Shown here: positions 16,988 to 25,563 of the stretch, piece after piece
Numbering within the stretch: the first letter of the stretch is position 1
Layout: every line of letters starts with the position of its first letter
From: Clostridiaceae bacterium
GTDB taxonomy: Bacteria; Bacillota_I; Bacilli_A; Erysipelotrichales; Coprobacillaceae
Reading direction: 5' to 3'
Assembly: GCA_902363625.1 (NCBI GenBank)
Contig: CABJAS010000001.1
Span: 337,032 to 401,031 of the forward strand
Length of the DNA: 64,000 nt
Notes under the pieces: generated by a model
Told to the model about the DNA's origin: nothing
Databases searched by the model: none
The model's input: only the letters and a program-made list of their open reading frames with translations
Program-made: the position numbers and the translations under genes

Positions 16988-18272
16988 TTTTATGCGAAGA
17001 ATCCGAATATCCAAAGAAACCAACAGGATGGATCACATGATCATTTTTAGGATCAAAACCAGTTAGTTTTTCATCTTTTATCATAATGCATCGCTTAATT
17101 TTATCAGAACCGTACTTTTCTCTGATCTTTTCAATTGTTTCTTCTAAATCACGATTATGCATCGTTCTGTTTTCATTTTCAAAAAGACTTAATTGAATTT
17201 TATGTTCATCTTTTTGCAGTTTCGATACCGCCACTCCAACACTGCGATAAACCTCCTCAAAAGTACCATCGCTTTTTAACGAAAGATGTGCTTGCAGCAG
17301 ATGCTCCACGCATTCCATGATTGCATCGCTGGTATCGATCAGATAGTCTGATTTTATCTGCCGGCTGCAGCGATCAAACTCATTCGTTCTTAAATAAATA
17401 CTGACGACACTGCCTTTTTTATTCAGCTGCCGCAATCGAGCGGCTACCGATTCCGATAATACCCGAAACACCATCTTTAATTCTTCTAAAGTTTCCAGAT
17501 CATGAATCGCTGTGATGCTGTTTCCTACCGACTTAATCATTGGCAGCTGTTGTGACTTTGCTACTTCACTGTCATCTAAACCATTGGCAAATTCCCAAAT
17601 CCATTCCCCCGGCTTGCCTAAAAAAGATTTTAAATAGAGTTTCGGCGTATTGGCCAGCTGCCGAATTGTCCCAATCCCTCTTGCTCGCAGTTTAACGGCA
17701 GTCGCTCTACCGACATAAAACATTGCTTCGATCGGCAAACACCACAAGCGTTCCTGATAATTTTCCGATGTAATGACAGCAATCCCATGATGCTTATCCA
17801 TATCTGAAGCGATTTTCGCAAACACTTTGTTGAAGCTAATTCCCATTGAGATTGTCAGTCCCAGTTCCCAATATACTTCCATTCGAATCCTTCGGGCAAT
17901 CTCGATCGGATCCCCGAATAAGGTCTGCGAATGTGTCACATCGATCCAAGCCTCGTCTAAGCCAAACGCTTCTACTTTGTCACTATAGCGGCGATAGATG
18001 TCTTTCACCTGCTCACTGATCAATAAATAAAGATCGTAATCCGGATGAATAATCGTTAAATGCGGACATTTTTTATACGCATCTCGCAAAGATTCCCCGG
18101 TTTTAATCCGATATTTTTTAGCGAGATCATTTTTTGCCAGAATGATCCCATGACGAGATTCTTCATGACCGCCAACAGCCATCGGTACTTTAGCAAGCTT
18201 TGAATTTCGCACTTCTTCAATCTGAGCATAGCAATAATTAATATCTGCATGGAGAATTGCCCTATTCCACAT
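16980..18272 (-). CDS. Y-family translesion DNA polymerase
   Basis: An error-prone polymerase that copies damaged templates. Palm motifs are LHADINYCYAQIEE (about 6-19; the first Asp binds metal and the second Tyr occupies the steric-gate position) and GLDEAWIDVT (about 103-112) with the catalytic Asp-Glu pair. A helix-hairpin-helix thumb, a little-finger domain and a QLSLF clamp-binding peptide (about 376-380) follow. About 55 residues come after the clamp motif with IREKYG, like the YqjW/UvrX group. I take ATG 18272 with GAGGTGATC upstream over the TTG at 18320. In most Bacillota rpoZ follows gmk, but here this gene does. Confidence 0.92.
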   Translation of the reverse strand: MWNRAILHADINYCYAQIEEVRNSKLAKVPMAVGGHEESRHGIILAKNDLAKKYRIKTGESLRDAYKKCPHLTIIHPDYDLYLLISEQVKDIYRRYSDKVEAFGLDEAWIDVTHSQTLFGDPIEIARRIRMEVYWELGLTISMGISFNKVFAKIASDMDKHHGIAVITSENYQERLWCLPIEAMFYVGRATAVKLRARGIGTIRQLANTPKLYLKSFLGKPGEWIWEFANGLDDSEVAKSQQLPMIKSVGNSITAIHDLETLEELKMVFRVLSESVAARLRQLNKKGSVVSIYLRTNEFDRCSRQIKSDYLIDTSDAIMECVEHLLQAHLSLKSDGTFEEVYRSVGVAVSKLQKDEHKIQLSLFENENRTMHNRDLEETIEKIREKYGSDKIKRCIMIKDEKLTGFDPKNDHVIHPVGFFGYSDSSHKTG

Positions 18273-18334
18273 TTTGATCACCTCATCATTACCATACCCT
18301 AAAATTCTTTCCTCATTCAACTCTCAGGCAGCCA

Positions 18335-18357
18335 TAAAAAAACAGCCTCTCGGCCGT
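18335..18357 (-). terminator. Terminator of gmk
   Basis: A six-pair stem (ACGGCC/GGCTGT on the minus strand, loop GAGA, one G-T pair) followed by seven T. Confidence 0.8.
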
Positions 18358-18367
18358 CTATGTATCT

Positions 18368-18943
18368 TTATTTAGTTAACACGTTTGCGTTCATCTTAAT
18401 GATTTTTGCAATTTTATTTTTTGCTTCTTCGACATCATCATTGCACACGACATATTTATATTCGTTTTGTGTCGCAATTTCTCTTTTGGCTTTATCTAAG
18501 CGCTGTCTCACGATATCTTCTTCTTCCGTTCTTCTTCCTCGAATGCGTTTCTCCAGTTCATCCATTGAAGGCGGTACTAAGAAGATCGTTAAAGCTTCCG
18601 GACATTTTTTCATAACCTGCAAAGCTCCCTGCACTTCTATTTCCAGCACGACATTTTTTCCATCATTCAGCAACTGATCGACATAATCCTTAGGCGTTCC
18701 ATAGCAATTTCCAACAAACTGCGCATACTCTAAAAATCCGTCTTCATCAATCTTTCTTTGAAATTCTTCCTGACTTACAAAAAAGTAATCAATCCCATCA
18801 CGTTCCCCCGCTCTTGGAAAACGTGTTGTCATTGAAATCGAATAGGCCAAATTCAAAGATTCATCTTCAAATAAAGATGCTCTGACGGTCCCCTTTCCGA
18901 CTCCGCTTGGCCCACTTAAAATGATTAATTTCCCCTTGGCCAC
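18368..18943 (-). CDS. gmk: Guanylate kinase
   Basis: Phosphorylates GMP to GDP. The 191-residue protein has the P-loop LSGPSGVGKGT (about 8-18), the GMP-binding TRFPRAGERDGIDYFF region (about 40-55) and a lid domain with RGRRTEEED. The start is probably the GTG at 18943, six bases after AAGGTGGTG. The GTG codons at 18955 and 18952 sit inside that site. It has its own promoter and terminator and is divergent from rqcH, as in Bacillus, where yloA lies close by. Confidence 0.95.
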   Translation of the reverse strand: MAKGKLIILSGPSGVGKGTVRASLFEDESLNLAYSISMTTRFPRAGERDGIDYFFVSQEEFQRKIDEDGFLEYAQFVGNCYGTPKDYVDQLLNDGKNVVLEIEVQGALQVMKKCPEALTIFLVPPSMDELEKRIRGRRTEEEDIVRQRLDKAKREIATQNEYKYVVCNDDVEEAKNKIAKIIKMNANVLTK

Positions 18944-18965
18944 AAGTAACACCACCTTTTATTAA

Positions 18966-18994
18966 AGGATACAAAAAACACTCCTTATTGTCAA
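18966..18994 (-). promoter_or_regulatory. Promoter of gmk
   Basis: A perfect TTGACA (complement of 18989-18994), a 17-base spacer and TATCCT (complement of 18966-18971). Confidence 0.7.
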
Positions 18995-19031
18995 ATGTTT
19001 TTGCTATTAAAGTAGAAACAAAGAGAATTTA

Positions 19032-19040
19032 TGCTATAAT
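19032..19040 (+). promoter_or_regulatory. Extended -10 promoter of rqcH
   Basis: TGCTATAAT with no clear -35. It lies inside the longest possible reading frame, which shows that the true start codon is the downstream ATG at 19057. Confidence 0.7.
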
Positions 19041-19056
19041 GGGGAAGGTGATAAAA

Positions 19057-20703
19057 ATGGCTTATGATGGAATCATGATGCATGTCGTAACAAATTGCTT
19101 AAAAGAACAGCTGACGGCAGGCAGAATCAATAAAATATATCAGGTATCAAATTATGAACTGCTTTTTAATATACGAGCGAATCAAAAAAATGTAAAACTG
19201 CTGGTTTCCTGCCACCCAACTTATGCACGTGTGGCTTTGACCAATGAAAGTTATCCGACACCGGCAATTCCACAGCAGCTCGTTATGCTTTTAAGAAAGA
19301 ATTTAGAAGGCAGTCATATCAAAGAAATTGAACAGATCGGTTTAGATCGAATTATGAAGCTCACTTTTTTAACGCGCAATGAACTAGGTGATTTAGTAAC
19401 ACTCTACGCCTTTATCGAAATCATGGGAAAACATTCTAATTTTGTTTTGTGTGATGCTTCTTTAAAGATTATCGATTGTCTAAAAAGAATCAGTCCCAGC
19501 ATGAATACCGTGCGTTTTTTGCAGCCGGGTGCACTTTACGAATTGCCGCCGATGCAAAAAGGAAAGCTCAACCCCTTTGAACAAACTCAAATTATCAGTG
19601 ATAACTTGAACAAAACCTGCCTAGGTGTTTCTCCGATCTTATCAAGAGAGCTTTTATTTAGAATGGAACAGGGAGAAGCTTTTTCTGATTTAATGCAGAA
19701 ATTGAATCAAGGCCGTTCACTTTATATAACAGCTACTTCCAAAAAAGAATATTTTCACCTGCTTCCGCTGACTCACTTACAGGGAGAAACAAAGGAATAT
19801 TCCTTATTTGAAGGATTGGATCTTTATTTTAAAGATGCTGATGTGAAAGAGAGAATTAAACAGCAGACTTCCGATCTGGAACGTTATCTTCTAAGTGAAT
19901 TAAATAAAAACAAAAACAAGCTCTACAAATTAGAGCAGACATTGTTTGATTCGCAAAACAGTGACGATTACCGTATCAAGGGAGACTTGCTGTTTGCATC
20001 GCTGCACCTATTAAAAAAAGGAATGCGTTCAATCGATGTAGAAAATTATTACGATAATACGATGATGACTATTGAATTAGATGAGCGTTTGGACGGCAAA
20101 GCAAACGCTAAAAAATATTATAACCGTTATCAAAAAGCAAAAAACTCGATTGCGGTATTAAATGAACAGATTGCTTTAACTCAGACAGAGATTGATTACT
20201 TTGATTCTTTGATTTGTTTGATGGAAAATGCTAATTATAATGATGCTTTAGAAATTAAAGAAGAGCTTGAAAACTTAGGCTACTTAAAAAGAAAAAAGAT
20301 AAACGGAAAAATAAAGAAGAAAAAGCCGCAGTTTGAAACCTATCAGACGAAAGATCAGGTAACCATTTATATTGGAAAAAACAATATGCAAAATGATTAT
20401 CTGACGTTTCATTTCGCTAATAAGAATCATCTTTGGTTTCATGCCAAGGATATGCCCGGCAGTCATGTGGTCGTTGCTTCCGATAGCCCTGATGAATATA
20501 CAATGCGTTTAGCCGCAAAATTAGCAGCCTATTATTCGAAAGGCAAAAACAGCAGCAGCGTTCCTGTTAATTATGCTCCTGTTCGATCTTTAAAACGTCC
20601 TGGCGGAGGAAAACCGGGACAGGTTATTTTAAGTAAATACAAAACGATTTATATTGATCCCGACAGTGAAAGTTTAACGGAAATCAAAAAAACAGATGCC
20701 TAA
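19057..20703 (+). CDS. rqcH: Ribosome quality control protein RqcH (NFACT family)
   Basis: Binds stalled 50S subunits carrying nascent chains and recruits tRNA-Ala to add alanine tails that mark the chain for degradation. The 548-residue protein has an N-terminal NFACT-N domain (about 1-250, formerly FbpA), a helix-hairpin-helix and long coiled coil (about 265-400), and a C-terminal NFACT-R domain with HLWFHAKDMPGSHVV near residue 470. GGGGAAGG lies eight bases ahead of the ATG. The promoter at 19032-19040 rules out the longer reading. Confidence 0.94.
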   Translation: MAYDGIMMHVVTNCLKEQLTAGRINKIYQVSNYELLFNIRANQKNVKLLVSCHPTYARVALTNESYPTPAIPQQLVMLLRKNLEGSHIKEIEQIGLDRIMKLTFLTRNELGDLVTLYAFIEIMGKHSNFVLCDASLKIIDCLKRISPSMNTVRFLQPGALYELPPMQKGKLNPFEQTQIISDNLNKTCLGVSPILSRELLFRMEQGEAFSDLMQKLNQGRSLYITATSKKEYFHLLPLTHLQGETKEYSLFEGLDLYFKDADVKERIKQQTSDLERYLLSELNKNKNKLYKLEQTLFDSQNSDDYRIKGDLLFASLHLLKKGMRSIDVENYYDNTMMTIELDERLDGKANAKKYYNRYQKAKNSIAVLNEQIALTQTEIDYFDSLICLMENANYNDALEIKEELENLGYLKRKKINGKIKKKKPQFETYQTKDQVTIYIGKNNMQNDYLTFHFANKNHLWFHAKDMPGSHVVVASDSPDEYTMRLAAKLAAYYSKGKNSSSVPVNYAPVRSLKRPGGGKPGQVILSKYKTIYIDPDSESLTEIKKTDA

Positions 20704-20716
20704 GGCACCTGTTTTA
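20690..20716. terminator. Terminator between rqcH and the convergent coat-like gene
   Basis: A stem (ACAG-TGCC/GGCA-CTGT with one mismatch, loop TAA) spanning the rqcH stop codon, with TTTT on the plus strand and an A-rich run on the other side, so it can serve both genes. Confidence 0.75.
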
Positions 20717-21046
20717 TTAAACTTGTGTATAATAAGAATTTTGATATACTGGATAGTATCTAGGATAATAGCAGCATTGATTAATAGTGCGTCTTTCAAT
20801 AGGAACAATAACAGGTTGTTCTTGAGGAGTCACTCTTCTTTGTACGCAAACTTGTGTTGGCATTACAACTGGCTGTGGTCTTGGGCATCCCCCTGTTCCA
20901 CATCCACATCCGCATCCACATCCTCCAGCGTTGTAAGCTGCTGCACTTCCTCCCATACCACATGAGCATCCAGTACTACGGCATCCGCAAGTGGGTTGGA
21001 TACATCCACCTTGTTGATATTGACATGCTTGATTATAGCAATTCAT
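20717..21046 (-). CDS. Cys/Gly-rich small protein, putative spore coat component
   Basis: A 109-residue protein with no signal peptide and three zones. The N-terminal half is rich in Cys, Gly and Gln with a GC-repeat core (GGCGCGCGCGTGGC, about 41-54). A middle part carries PVVMPTQVC and PVIVPIERR, and the C terminus is Tyr-rich (YYPRYYPVY, about 95-103). Cys- and Tyr-rich low-complexity composition is usual in spore coat or exosporium proteins, which cross-link through disulfides and dityrosine. Upstream is a CATANNNTA element like the -10 of sporulation sigma factors E and K. ATG 21046 has AGGAGG nine bases upstream. Coat function is an inference. Confidence 0.65.
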   Translation of the reverse strand: MNCYNQACQYQQGGCIQPTCGCRSTGCSCGMGGSAAAYNAGGCGCGCGCGTGGCPRPQPVVMPTQVCVQRRVTPQEQPVIVPIERRTINQCCYYPRYYPVYQNSYYTQV

Positions 21047-21065
21047 TTTCACTCACCTCCTAATG

Positions 21066-21074
21066 TAATATATG
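21066..21074 (-). promoter_or_regulatory. Possible SigK/SigE-type -10 element
   Basis: The complement reads CATATATTA, which fits CATANNNTA. A possible -35 (ACC) lies 14 bases upstream, slightly closer than usual. Confidence 0.4.
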
Positions 21075-21124
21075 TTTCTTTACAAAAAGGTACAAGGCGA
21101 GTGTACAGATAAAGGAGAAAAAAT

Positions 21125-21898
21125 ATGAAATTAATACCTTGGTCACCCTTTCCTCAGATCGAAGCTTACAGTGTTACCCGTGAAGGCGGGTTCAGTAAAG
21201 GCGATTGCAAAGGGTTAAATTTAAGCTTTAATGTCGGTGATGAGCCGGAACATGTTTTAAAAAACAGACAGCTTTTAGCAGATTATCTGCATACGGATCT
21301 CAACCATATGGTCGCAACACGTCAAACCCACTCTACTCGTCTGTTGAAGGTAACAAAAGAAGACGGCGGACGTGGCATGTATTCGATTGAAGACGCATTT
21401 TATAATTATGATGCGATGTATACGCGCGATAAAGAGCTTTATTTGCTTAGTTTTCATGCCGACTGCACACCGGTATTGCTTTATGCTAAAGATCAGGAAC
21501 TGATCGCTTCTATTCATTCCGGATGGAAAGGTAATGTAAATGAGATTACTTTAAAAACAATTACCCATTTAATTGAAAAGGAACATTGTGATCCAAAAGA
21601 AATATATGCTTACATCGGCCCAAGTATCAATTATGAGCGCTTTGAAGTAGGTCAGGATGTCATTGACAGGATTGATCAGATGTCTTTTGATGCCCGTGAT
21701 TATTACCAAGCAAAAGAACATGGCAAATATCTTTTTAATGCGAAAGGTTTAGTTGAAAAACAGCTATTGCTTAGCGGGGTTTTAAAAGAGCATATTACAA
21801 TCAGTGAATACTGTACGATTAAGGATAACGATCTTTTCTTTAGCTATCGTAAAAATAAAAAATGCGGACGTAACGTCAGCATAATAAAGATGAAATAG
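21125..21898 (+). CDS. YlmD/YfiH family protein (multicopper polyphenol oxidase domain)
   Basis: A 257-residue member of the YfiH/LACC1 family. Members have been reported to act on purine nucleosides, and the E. coli member edits cell-wall precursors. The metal site is visible in HADCTPVLL (about 118-126, with the Cys and His) and IHSGWKGN (about 134-141), and in an earlier THS near residue 66. GPSI near 162 is also conserved. In Bacillus ylmD lies in the division cluster; here it stands alone between rqcH and a terminator. AAAGGAG upstream. Confidence 0.92.
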   Translation: MKLIPWSPFPQIEAYSVTREGGFSKGDCKGLNLSFNVGDEPEHVLKNRQLLADYLHTDLNHMVATRQTHSTRLLKVTKEDGGRGMYSIEDAFYNYDAMYTRDKELYLLSFHADCTPVLLYAKDQELIASIHSGWKGNVNEITLKTITHLIEKEHCDPKEIYAYIGPSINYERFEVGQDVIDRIDQMSFDARDYYQAKEHGKYLFNAKGLVEKQLLLSGVLKEHITISEYCTIKDNDLFFSYRKNKKCGRNVSIIKMK

Positions 21899-21925
21899 TT
21901 TGACGCTTGGTCAAACTATTTTAAT
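21893..21925. terminator. Bidirectional terminator between the YlmD and RdgB/HAM1-like genes
   Basis: A perfect 12-base-pair stem (arms 21893-21904 and 21910-21921, loop GCTTG) flanked by A and T tracts. It covers the stop codons of both convergent genes. Confidence 0.88.
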
Positions 21926-22521
21926 TTTAAGCTTCTAACAAGGAATTGATGAAAACGCTCATCATATTCCTGTTTTTTTAATCGTGTCTCTTCTTCACTG
22001 AAAAAATCAGTGGAGCTATGTAATGAATCTAACGGCCATCCCGGCGTATACGTATCAACGATATGATCATTTAGATAAAACGCATAATAGCGATTGAATT
22101 CATCATACTCCATAAAAGAAGAAATCACCCCCTGCTCATAAACAGCGACACCTTGAACATAGCTGGCTAGAATTTTTCCGCCATGCTGACAAGCGAGCTG
22201 ACTGTAATAGTCGATCATTTCTTCATCACTCAGCTCTTTACCATGAACACGACGAATATACAAGCCCGGCTGCACCGGATCATCCAAGGGAAAATCAAGA
22301 AAATATAATCCTGAATCATTACAGATAACACTATCAAAGAATTGTCCGTAATAGCGTGCTTTGATCTCCGCATTCTCTTTTGGAGTCTGTCCCGTTTCCT
22401 CAGGAGTGGTTTCAATTTTTAAATCCTTTAATGTATACCATTCGATATCAAAATCAGAGAGATAATCTTGGTATTTTTTTATTTTAGAGGGATTTGTTGT
22501 CCCAATCAATATCTTTTTCAT
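21916..22521 (-). CDS. Non-canonical purine NTP pyrophosphatase-like protein (RdgB/HAM1 family, diverged)
   Basis: A 201-residue member of the ITPase fold, whose members hydrolyse ITP, XTP and dITP to keep them out of nucleic acids. Motifs kept are the N-terminal GTTNPSKIKKY (about 7-17), ENAEIKARYY (about 50-59) and NDSGLYFL (about 69-76). The usual C-terminal SHR motif and the GxPG segment are changed, so the substrate may differ. It overlaps the NAD(P)HX repair gene by 38 bases, so both are in one transcript. Confidence 0.8.
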   Translation of the reverse strand: MKKILIGTTNPSKIKKYQDYLSDFDIEWYTLKDLKIETTPEETGQTPKENAEIKARYYGQFFDSVICNDSGLYFLDFPLDDPVQPGLYIRRVHGKELSDEEMIDYYSQLACQHGGKILASYVQGVAVYEQGVISSFMEYDEFNRYYAFYLNDHIVDTYTPGWPLDSLHSSTDFFSEEETRLKKQEYDERFHQFLVRSLKLK

Positions 22522-23944
22522 TACTTAACCTCTTCATCATTTCCGGTATTTTTTCTATCAATCGATGCGGCAGCACAGTATAATGGTCTAAATAAAGCTG
22601 ATCACCGCATAAACCATGAAGGTACACCCCCAGCTGTGCAGCTAGCAGCGGTTCGTAGCCCTGACCGCAAAAACTGCTGATCATTCCGGCTAAAGCATCA
22701 CCCATTCCCGCTGTTGCCATACCCGGATTTCCCGTGGTGTTACGATAAAAGCGATGATCGCCATAAACGATAGTATTAGGACCTTTAACGACCATGATGA
22801 CATCATAGCGCTCCGCAAACGTTTGTATCGCTGTCTCTAAATCATCCATTTCAGGACAAAGACGCGCAAATTCGCCTAAATGCGGTGTTAGGATAATCGG
22901 ACACTGCTTTTCCAGCAGCCATTCCGGATGTTCGCTGATCACATTAATCCCATCTGCATCAATTACTAAAGGAACCTTGCTTTCTTTAATAAGGCATCGA
23001 ATCATCTGTCGAGTGGAATCCGTCCACCCACAGCCGCAGCCACATAACAGGGCTTGCTGTCCTTCTAACATCTTGGCAGAAAATAAACTCTTGTCCAATG
23101 TGATTGCTTCCAAGTTATGTATCTTTACCTGCTGCAATACGTAGTCATCACTGCATACTCTTACGATTCCGCTGCCTGAATAGACACTGGCTAACGAAGC
23201 TAAACAAGCAGCTCCGGTATATTCACGACTACCAGTAAAATGAGTAATTTTACCGTTTACACCTTTATGATCATGATTCTTTCTCCTTTTGAAAAATGAG
23301 GAAATAACATTCTGATCAATCGCATCGGCAATCAGTGAATGTTCCAACACCTCCTGTTCGATTCCAAACGTTTTGACTGTAATCGTACCAAACCATTTTC
23401 TTAAATCCTGATTCATCATAGCCAGCTTATAACACATAAACGTCACTGTTTTCTCTGCCTGAAAGCACACAGACTGCATCGCTCCGGTGGTTGCATTTAT
23501 TCCCGTTGGACTATCAATAGCGATATGAATTCCATCTAACTGATTGATTTGTTGTAAATAGCGTTGAAGGTCTTTATCGAGTGCCCTTGACAGCCCATTA
23601 CCAAAAATACCGTCAACCACTACCTCTGTATCCACCCATCTTTCAACAAATATCACCTGATCTTTAATCAGTTCATAAAAATGTTGAACTGTAGAATTTG
23701 CATGTTCAAAATAAAAAAGCTGAACATAAACTTCTTTCCCATCTTCTATCAAGCGTTTCGCCAAAGAAAGCGCATCAGCTCCATTATTGCCGGGACCTGC
23801 TAGTAAAAGATAGCTTTTTCTTTTTGGCATTTCTTCTAATAAATGCTGACTTGCCATTTCCACTAATTCATAGATGGAATAGCCATATTGATGGATCAAA
23901 GCATCATCAACCGCATTCATCTGCATTGCTGTCGCTATTTTCAT
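22484..23944 (-). CDS. nnr: Bifunctional NAD(P)HX epimerase/dehydratase
   Basis: Repairs hydrated NADH and NADPH. The N-terminal epimerase half (about 1-205, YjeF_N fold) carries LAGPGNNGADALSLAKRL near 52, and the C-terminal ribokinase-like dehydratase half (about 225-486) has NTTGNPGMATAGMGDALAG near 420, with the catalytic Asp of the GMGD motif. The normal dual-domain length for a bacterial Nnr is about 490. GTG 23953 is possible, but ATG 23944 has GAGGTGAT nine bases upstream. It shares a transcript with the RdgB/HAM1-like gene, another metabolite-repair enzyme. Confidence 0.94.
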   Translation of the reverse strand: MKIATAMQMNAVDDALIHQYGYSIYELVEMASQHLLEEMPKRKSYLLLAGPGNNGADALSLAKRLIEDGKEVYVQLFYFEHANSTVQHFYELIKDQVIFVERWVDTEVVVDGIFGNGLSRALDKDLQRYLQQINQLDGIHIAIDSPTGINATTGAMQSVCFQAEKTVTFMCYKLAMMNQDLRKWFGTITVKTFGIEQEVLEHSLIADAIDQNVISSFFKRRKNHDHKGVNGKITHFTGSREYTGAACLASLASVYSGSGIVRVCSDDYVLQQVKIHNLEAITLDKSLFSAKMLEGQQALLCGCGCGWTDSTRQMIRCLIKESKVPLVIDADGINVISEHPEWLLEKQCPIILTPHLGEFARLCPEMDDLETAIQTFAERYDVIMVVKGPNTIVYGDHRFYRNTTGNPGMATAGMGDALAGMISSFCGQGYEPLLAAQLGVYLHGLCGDQLYLDHYTVLPHRLIEKIPEMMKRLSNEKDIDWDNKSL

Positions 23945-23980
23945 GAATATCACCTCATAGTATTACTTTACCATAAATAA

Positions 23981-24006
23981 AAAAGAGTAACAAAACAATG
24001 TTACTC
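23981..24006 (-). terminator. Terminator of the NlpC/P60 gene
   Basis: A seven-base-pair stem (GAGTAAC/GTTACTC, loop AAAACAAT) followed on the minus strand by a T-rich run. Confidence 0.85.
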
Positions 24007-24013
24007 CTTTTTT

Positions 24014-25501
24014 CTAGTATCTTACTGCTCCTGCATATGTAGATTGCCAATAAGATCCATAGATGCTTGTTACTTCTACTCCTGTATCTTCACTTCCACA
24101 GTGAACCATTTGACCGTCACCTAAATAAATACCAACATGTCCAAGAGATCCTACTGTATTAAAGAACAGTAAATCACCCGGCTGGATATCATTTACCTGA
24201 CTTCCCCCAGCATATTGTGCATAGGTTGTACGTCCGATAGAAACTCCTGCTTGTGAAAAAACATAGCTTGTAAATCCTGAACAGTCAAATGCAGTTGGAC
24301 CTGATGATCCATATACATAAGGACTGCCTACTTTACCAACTCCGATAGAAGTCACTGATCCGTTTCCACCGCCTGAGGCAGAGAAGGTTGGTGCAGTGTA
24401 AGGTTCATTTACAGTGACTGAAACTGAACGACTTGCTTCGTTTCCAGCTTCATCTTTTACAGTCATAATTAAAGTATAGTTACCTGGTGTGTTTACATCA
24501 ATATATCCATCTATGACAACATTTTCTGTCACATCACCGTCTTTATTGTCGACAGCAGCGATATAAGGACGCACATCAAAATTTTCTCCTGTTTCAATTT
24601 CAAAAGAATCTTGACTTACCATAATCACTGGTGCACTCAAATCTTTTACTTCTACTTTAATACTATCCTCTGTTTTATTTCCAGAAGGATCGGTTACTGT
24701 AAATTTAGTTTCATAAGTTCCGATTTGCTGTGTATCGATTGCTGATTCAAACTCAATAGTTAACGCATCAAAATCTGCCGCATTATCGACAATTTCCGCA
24801 TAATCTCTTAAATCAAAGTGCTGACCAAAATCGGTCTCTACTTCATTTCCAGAAGTCCAGTTAACTTTCGGTGCTTCAACATCCGTAATAACAAATTGGT
24901 AACTTGCTTCATTGTAATTTCCTGAAGAGTCGCTTACACTTACCAAAACATCTTGTGGTCCTACTTTTGAAGTGTCCAATGGACTAAGTATGTTCATGAA
25001 CATTGTAATATCTCCATCCGCATTATCTTTAGCTAAGATGTAATGAGATAATTCACTTGGTGCATTGACATTAATTTTTAAAGTACCATTATCATTAATT
25101 AAATCCTTATTTGCAGTATTTAAAGTGAATTCTGGTTTTTCTTCATCAACGACATGTACCAAAATATCTTTGGTTGCCTCATTTTTACAACGATCACTTA
25201 CGGTTACACTCACATAATAATCACCTACACGATGAGTATCTAAACGAGAGGTATCCATTTCTACGACTAAATCTGCCACTTCGTCATGATTATCACTAAT
25301 CAGTAAACGACCGGCATCTAGTTCTTGACCATAAGCAAGTTTAATTTCATCAGTTGCAATGATTGGTGCCTCCTTATCTAAAGCGGTATACCCTACAATT
25401 AAAAAGGAAAATACACTAATCACTGGAATAAACATTGCTTTGCGCCCATCGACATGCTTCTTGACGGTAGCCAATAAACGTTTCAACGACTGAACGTTCA
25501 T
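24014..25501 (-). CDS. Membrane-anchored or secreted NlpC/P60 peptidoglycan hydrolase with Ig-like modules
   Basis: A 495-residue protein with a short cytoplasmic N terminus and one hydrophobic segment (about 24-42) that could be an uncleaved signal anchor. Then follow about four Ig-like repeats of 75-90 residues (about 46-370), each ending in a block such as VSVSDSSGN, FTVTDPSGN or MTVKDEAGN. The C-terminal NlpC/P60 domain (about 385-495) has the catalytic Cys in FDCSGFTSY, the His in LGHVGIYLG and MVHCG. These enzymes cut between D-Glu and the diamino acid in stem peptides. ATG 25501 with GGGGG upstream is favoured over the TTG before it. Confidence 0.93.
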   Translation of the reverse strand: MNVQSLKRLLATVKKHVDGRKAMFIPVISVFSFLIVGYTALDKEAPIIATDEIKLAYGQELDAGRLLISDNHDEVADLVVEMDTSRLDTHRVGDYYVSVTVSDRCKNEATKDILVHVVDEEKPEFTLNTANKDLINDNGTLKINVNAPSELSHYILAKDNADGDITMFMNILSPLDTSKVGPQDVLVSVSDSSGNYNEASYQFVITDVEAPKVNWTSGNEVETDFGQHFDLRDYAEIVDNAADFDALTIEFESAIDTQQIGTYETKFTVTDPSGNKTEDSIKVEVKDLSAPVIMVSQDSFEIETGENFDVRPYIAAVDNKDGDVTENVVIDGYIDVNTPGNYTLIMTVKDEAGNEASRSVSVTVNEPYTAPTFSASGGGNGSVTSIGVGKVGSPYVYGSSGPTAFDCSGFTSYVFSQAGVSIGRTTYAQYAGGSQVNDIQPGDLLFFNTVGSLGHVGIYLGDGQMVHCGSEDTGVEVTSIYGSYWQSTYAGAVRY

Positions 25502-25533
25502 CAAACGCCCCCTTTCACTTTATTGATATCTTC

Positions 25534-25563
25534 ATTATACAAGACTTAATTAAGAAAATCCAA
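25534..25563 (-). promoter_or_regulatory. SigA promoter of the NlpC/P60 gene
   Basis: TTGGAT (complement of 25558-25563), an 18-base spacer and TATAAT (complement of 25534-25539), about 33 bases ahead of the start codon. Confidence 0.7.

Noticed and set aside
18988..19056. 23 extra residues at the start of RqcH
   Set aside because: The extended -10 element sits inside them and the normal family start is MAYDGIMMH at 19057.
20898..20926. Hexanucleotide repeat possibly a CRISPR or regulatory repeat
   Set aside because: It encodes the GC-repeat core of a small coding gene; there are no spacers or longer direct repeats.
25545..25554. CTTAATTAAG palindrome as an operator
   Set aside because: It is short, in an extremely AT-rich stretch, and such palindromes are expected by chance there.
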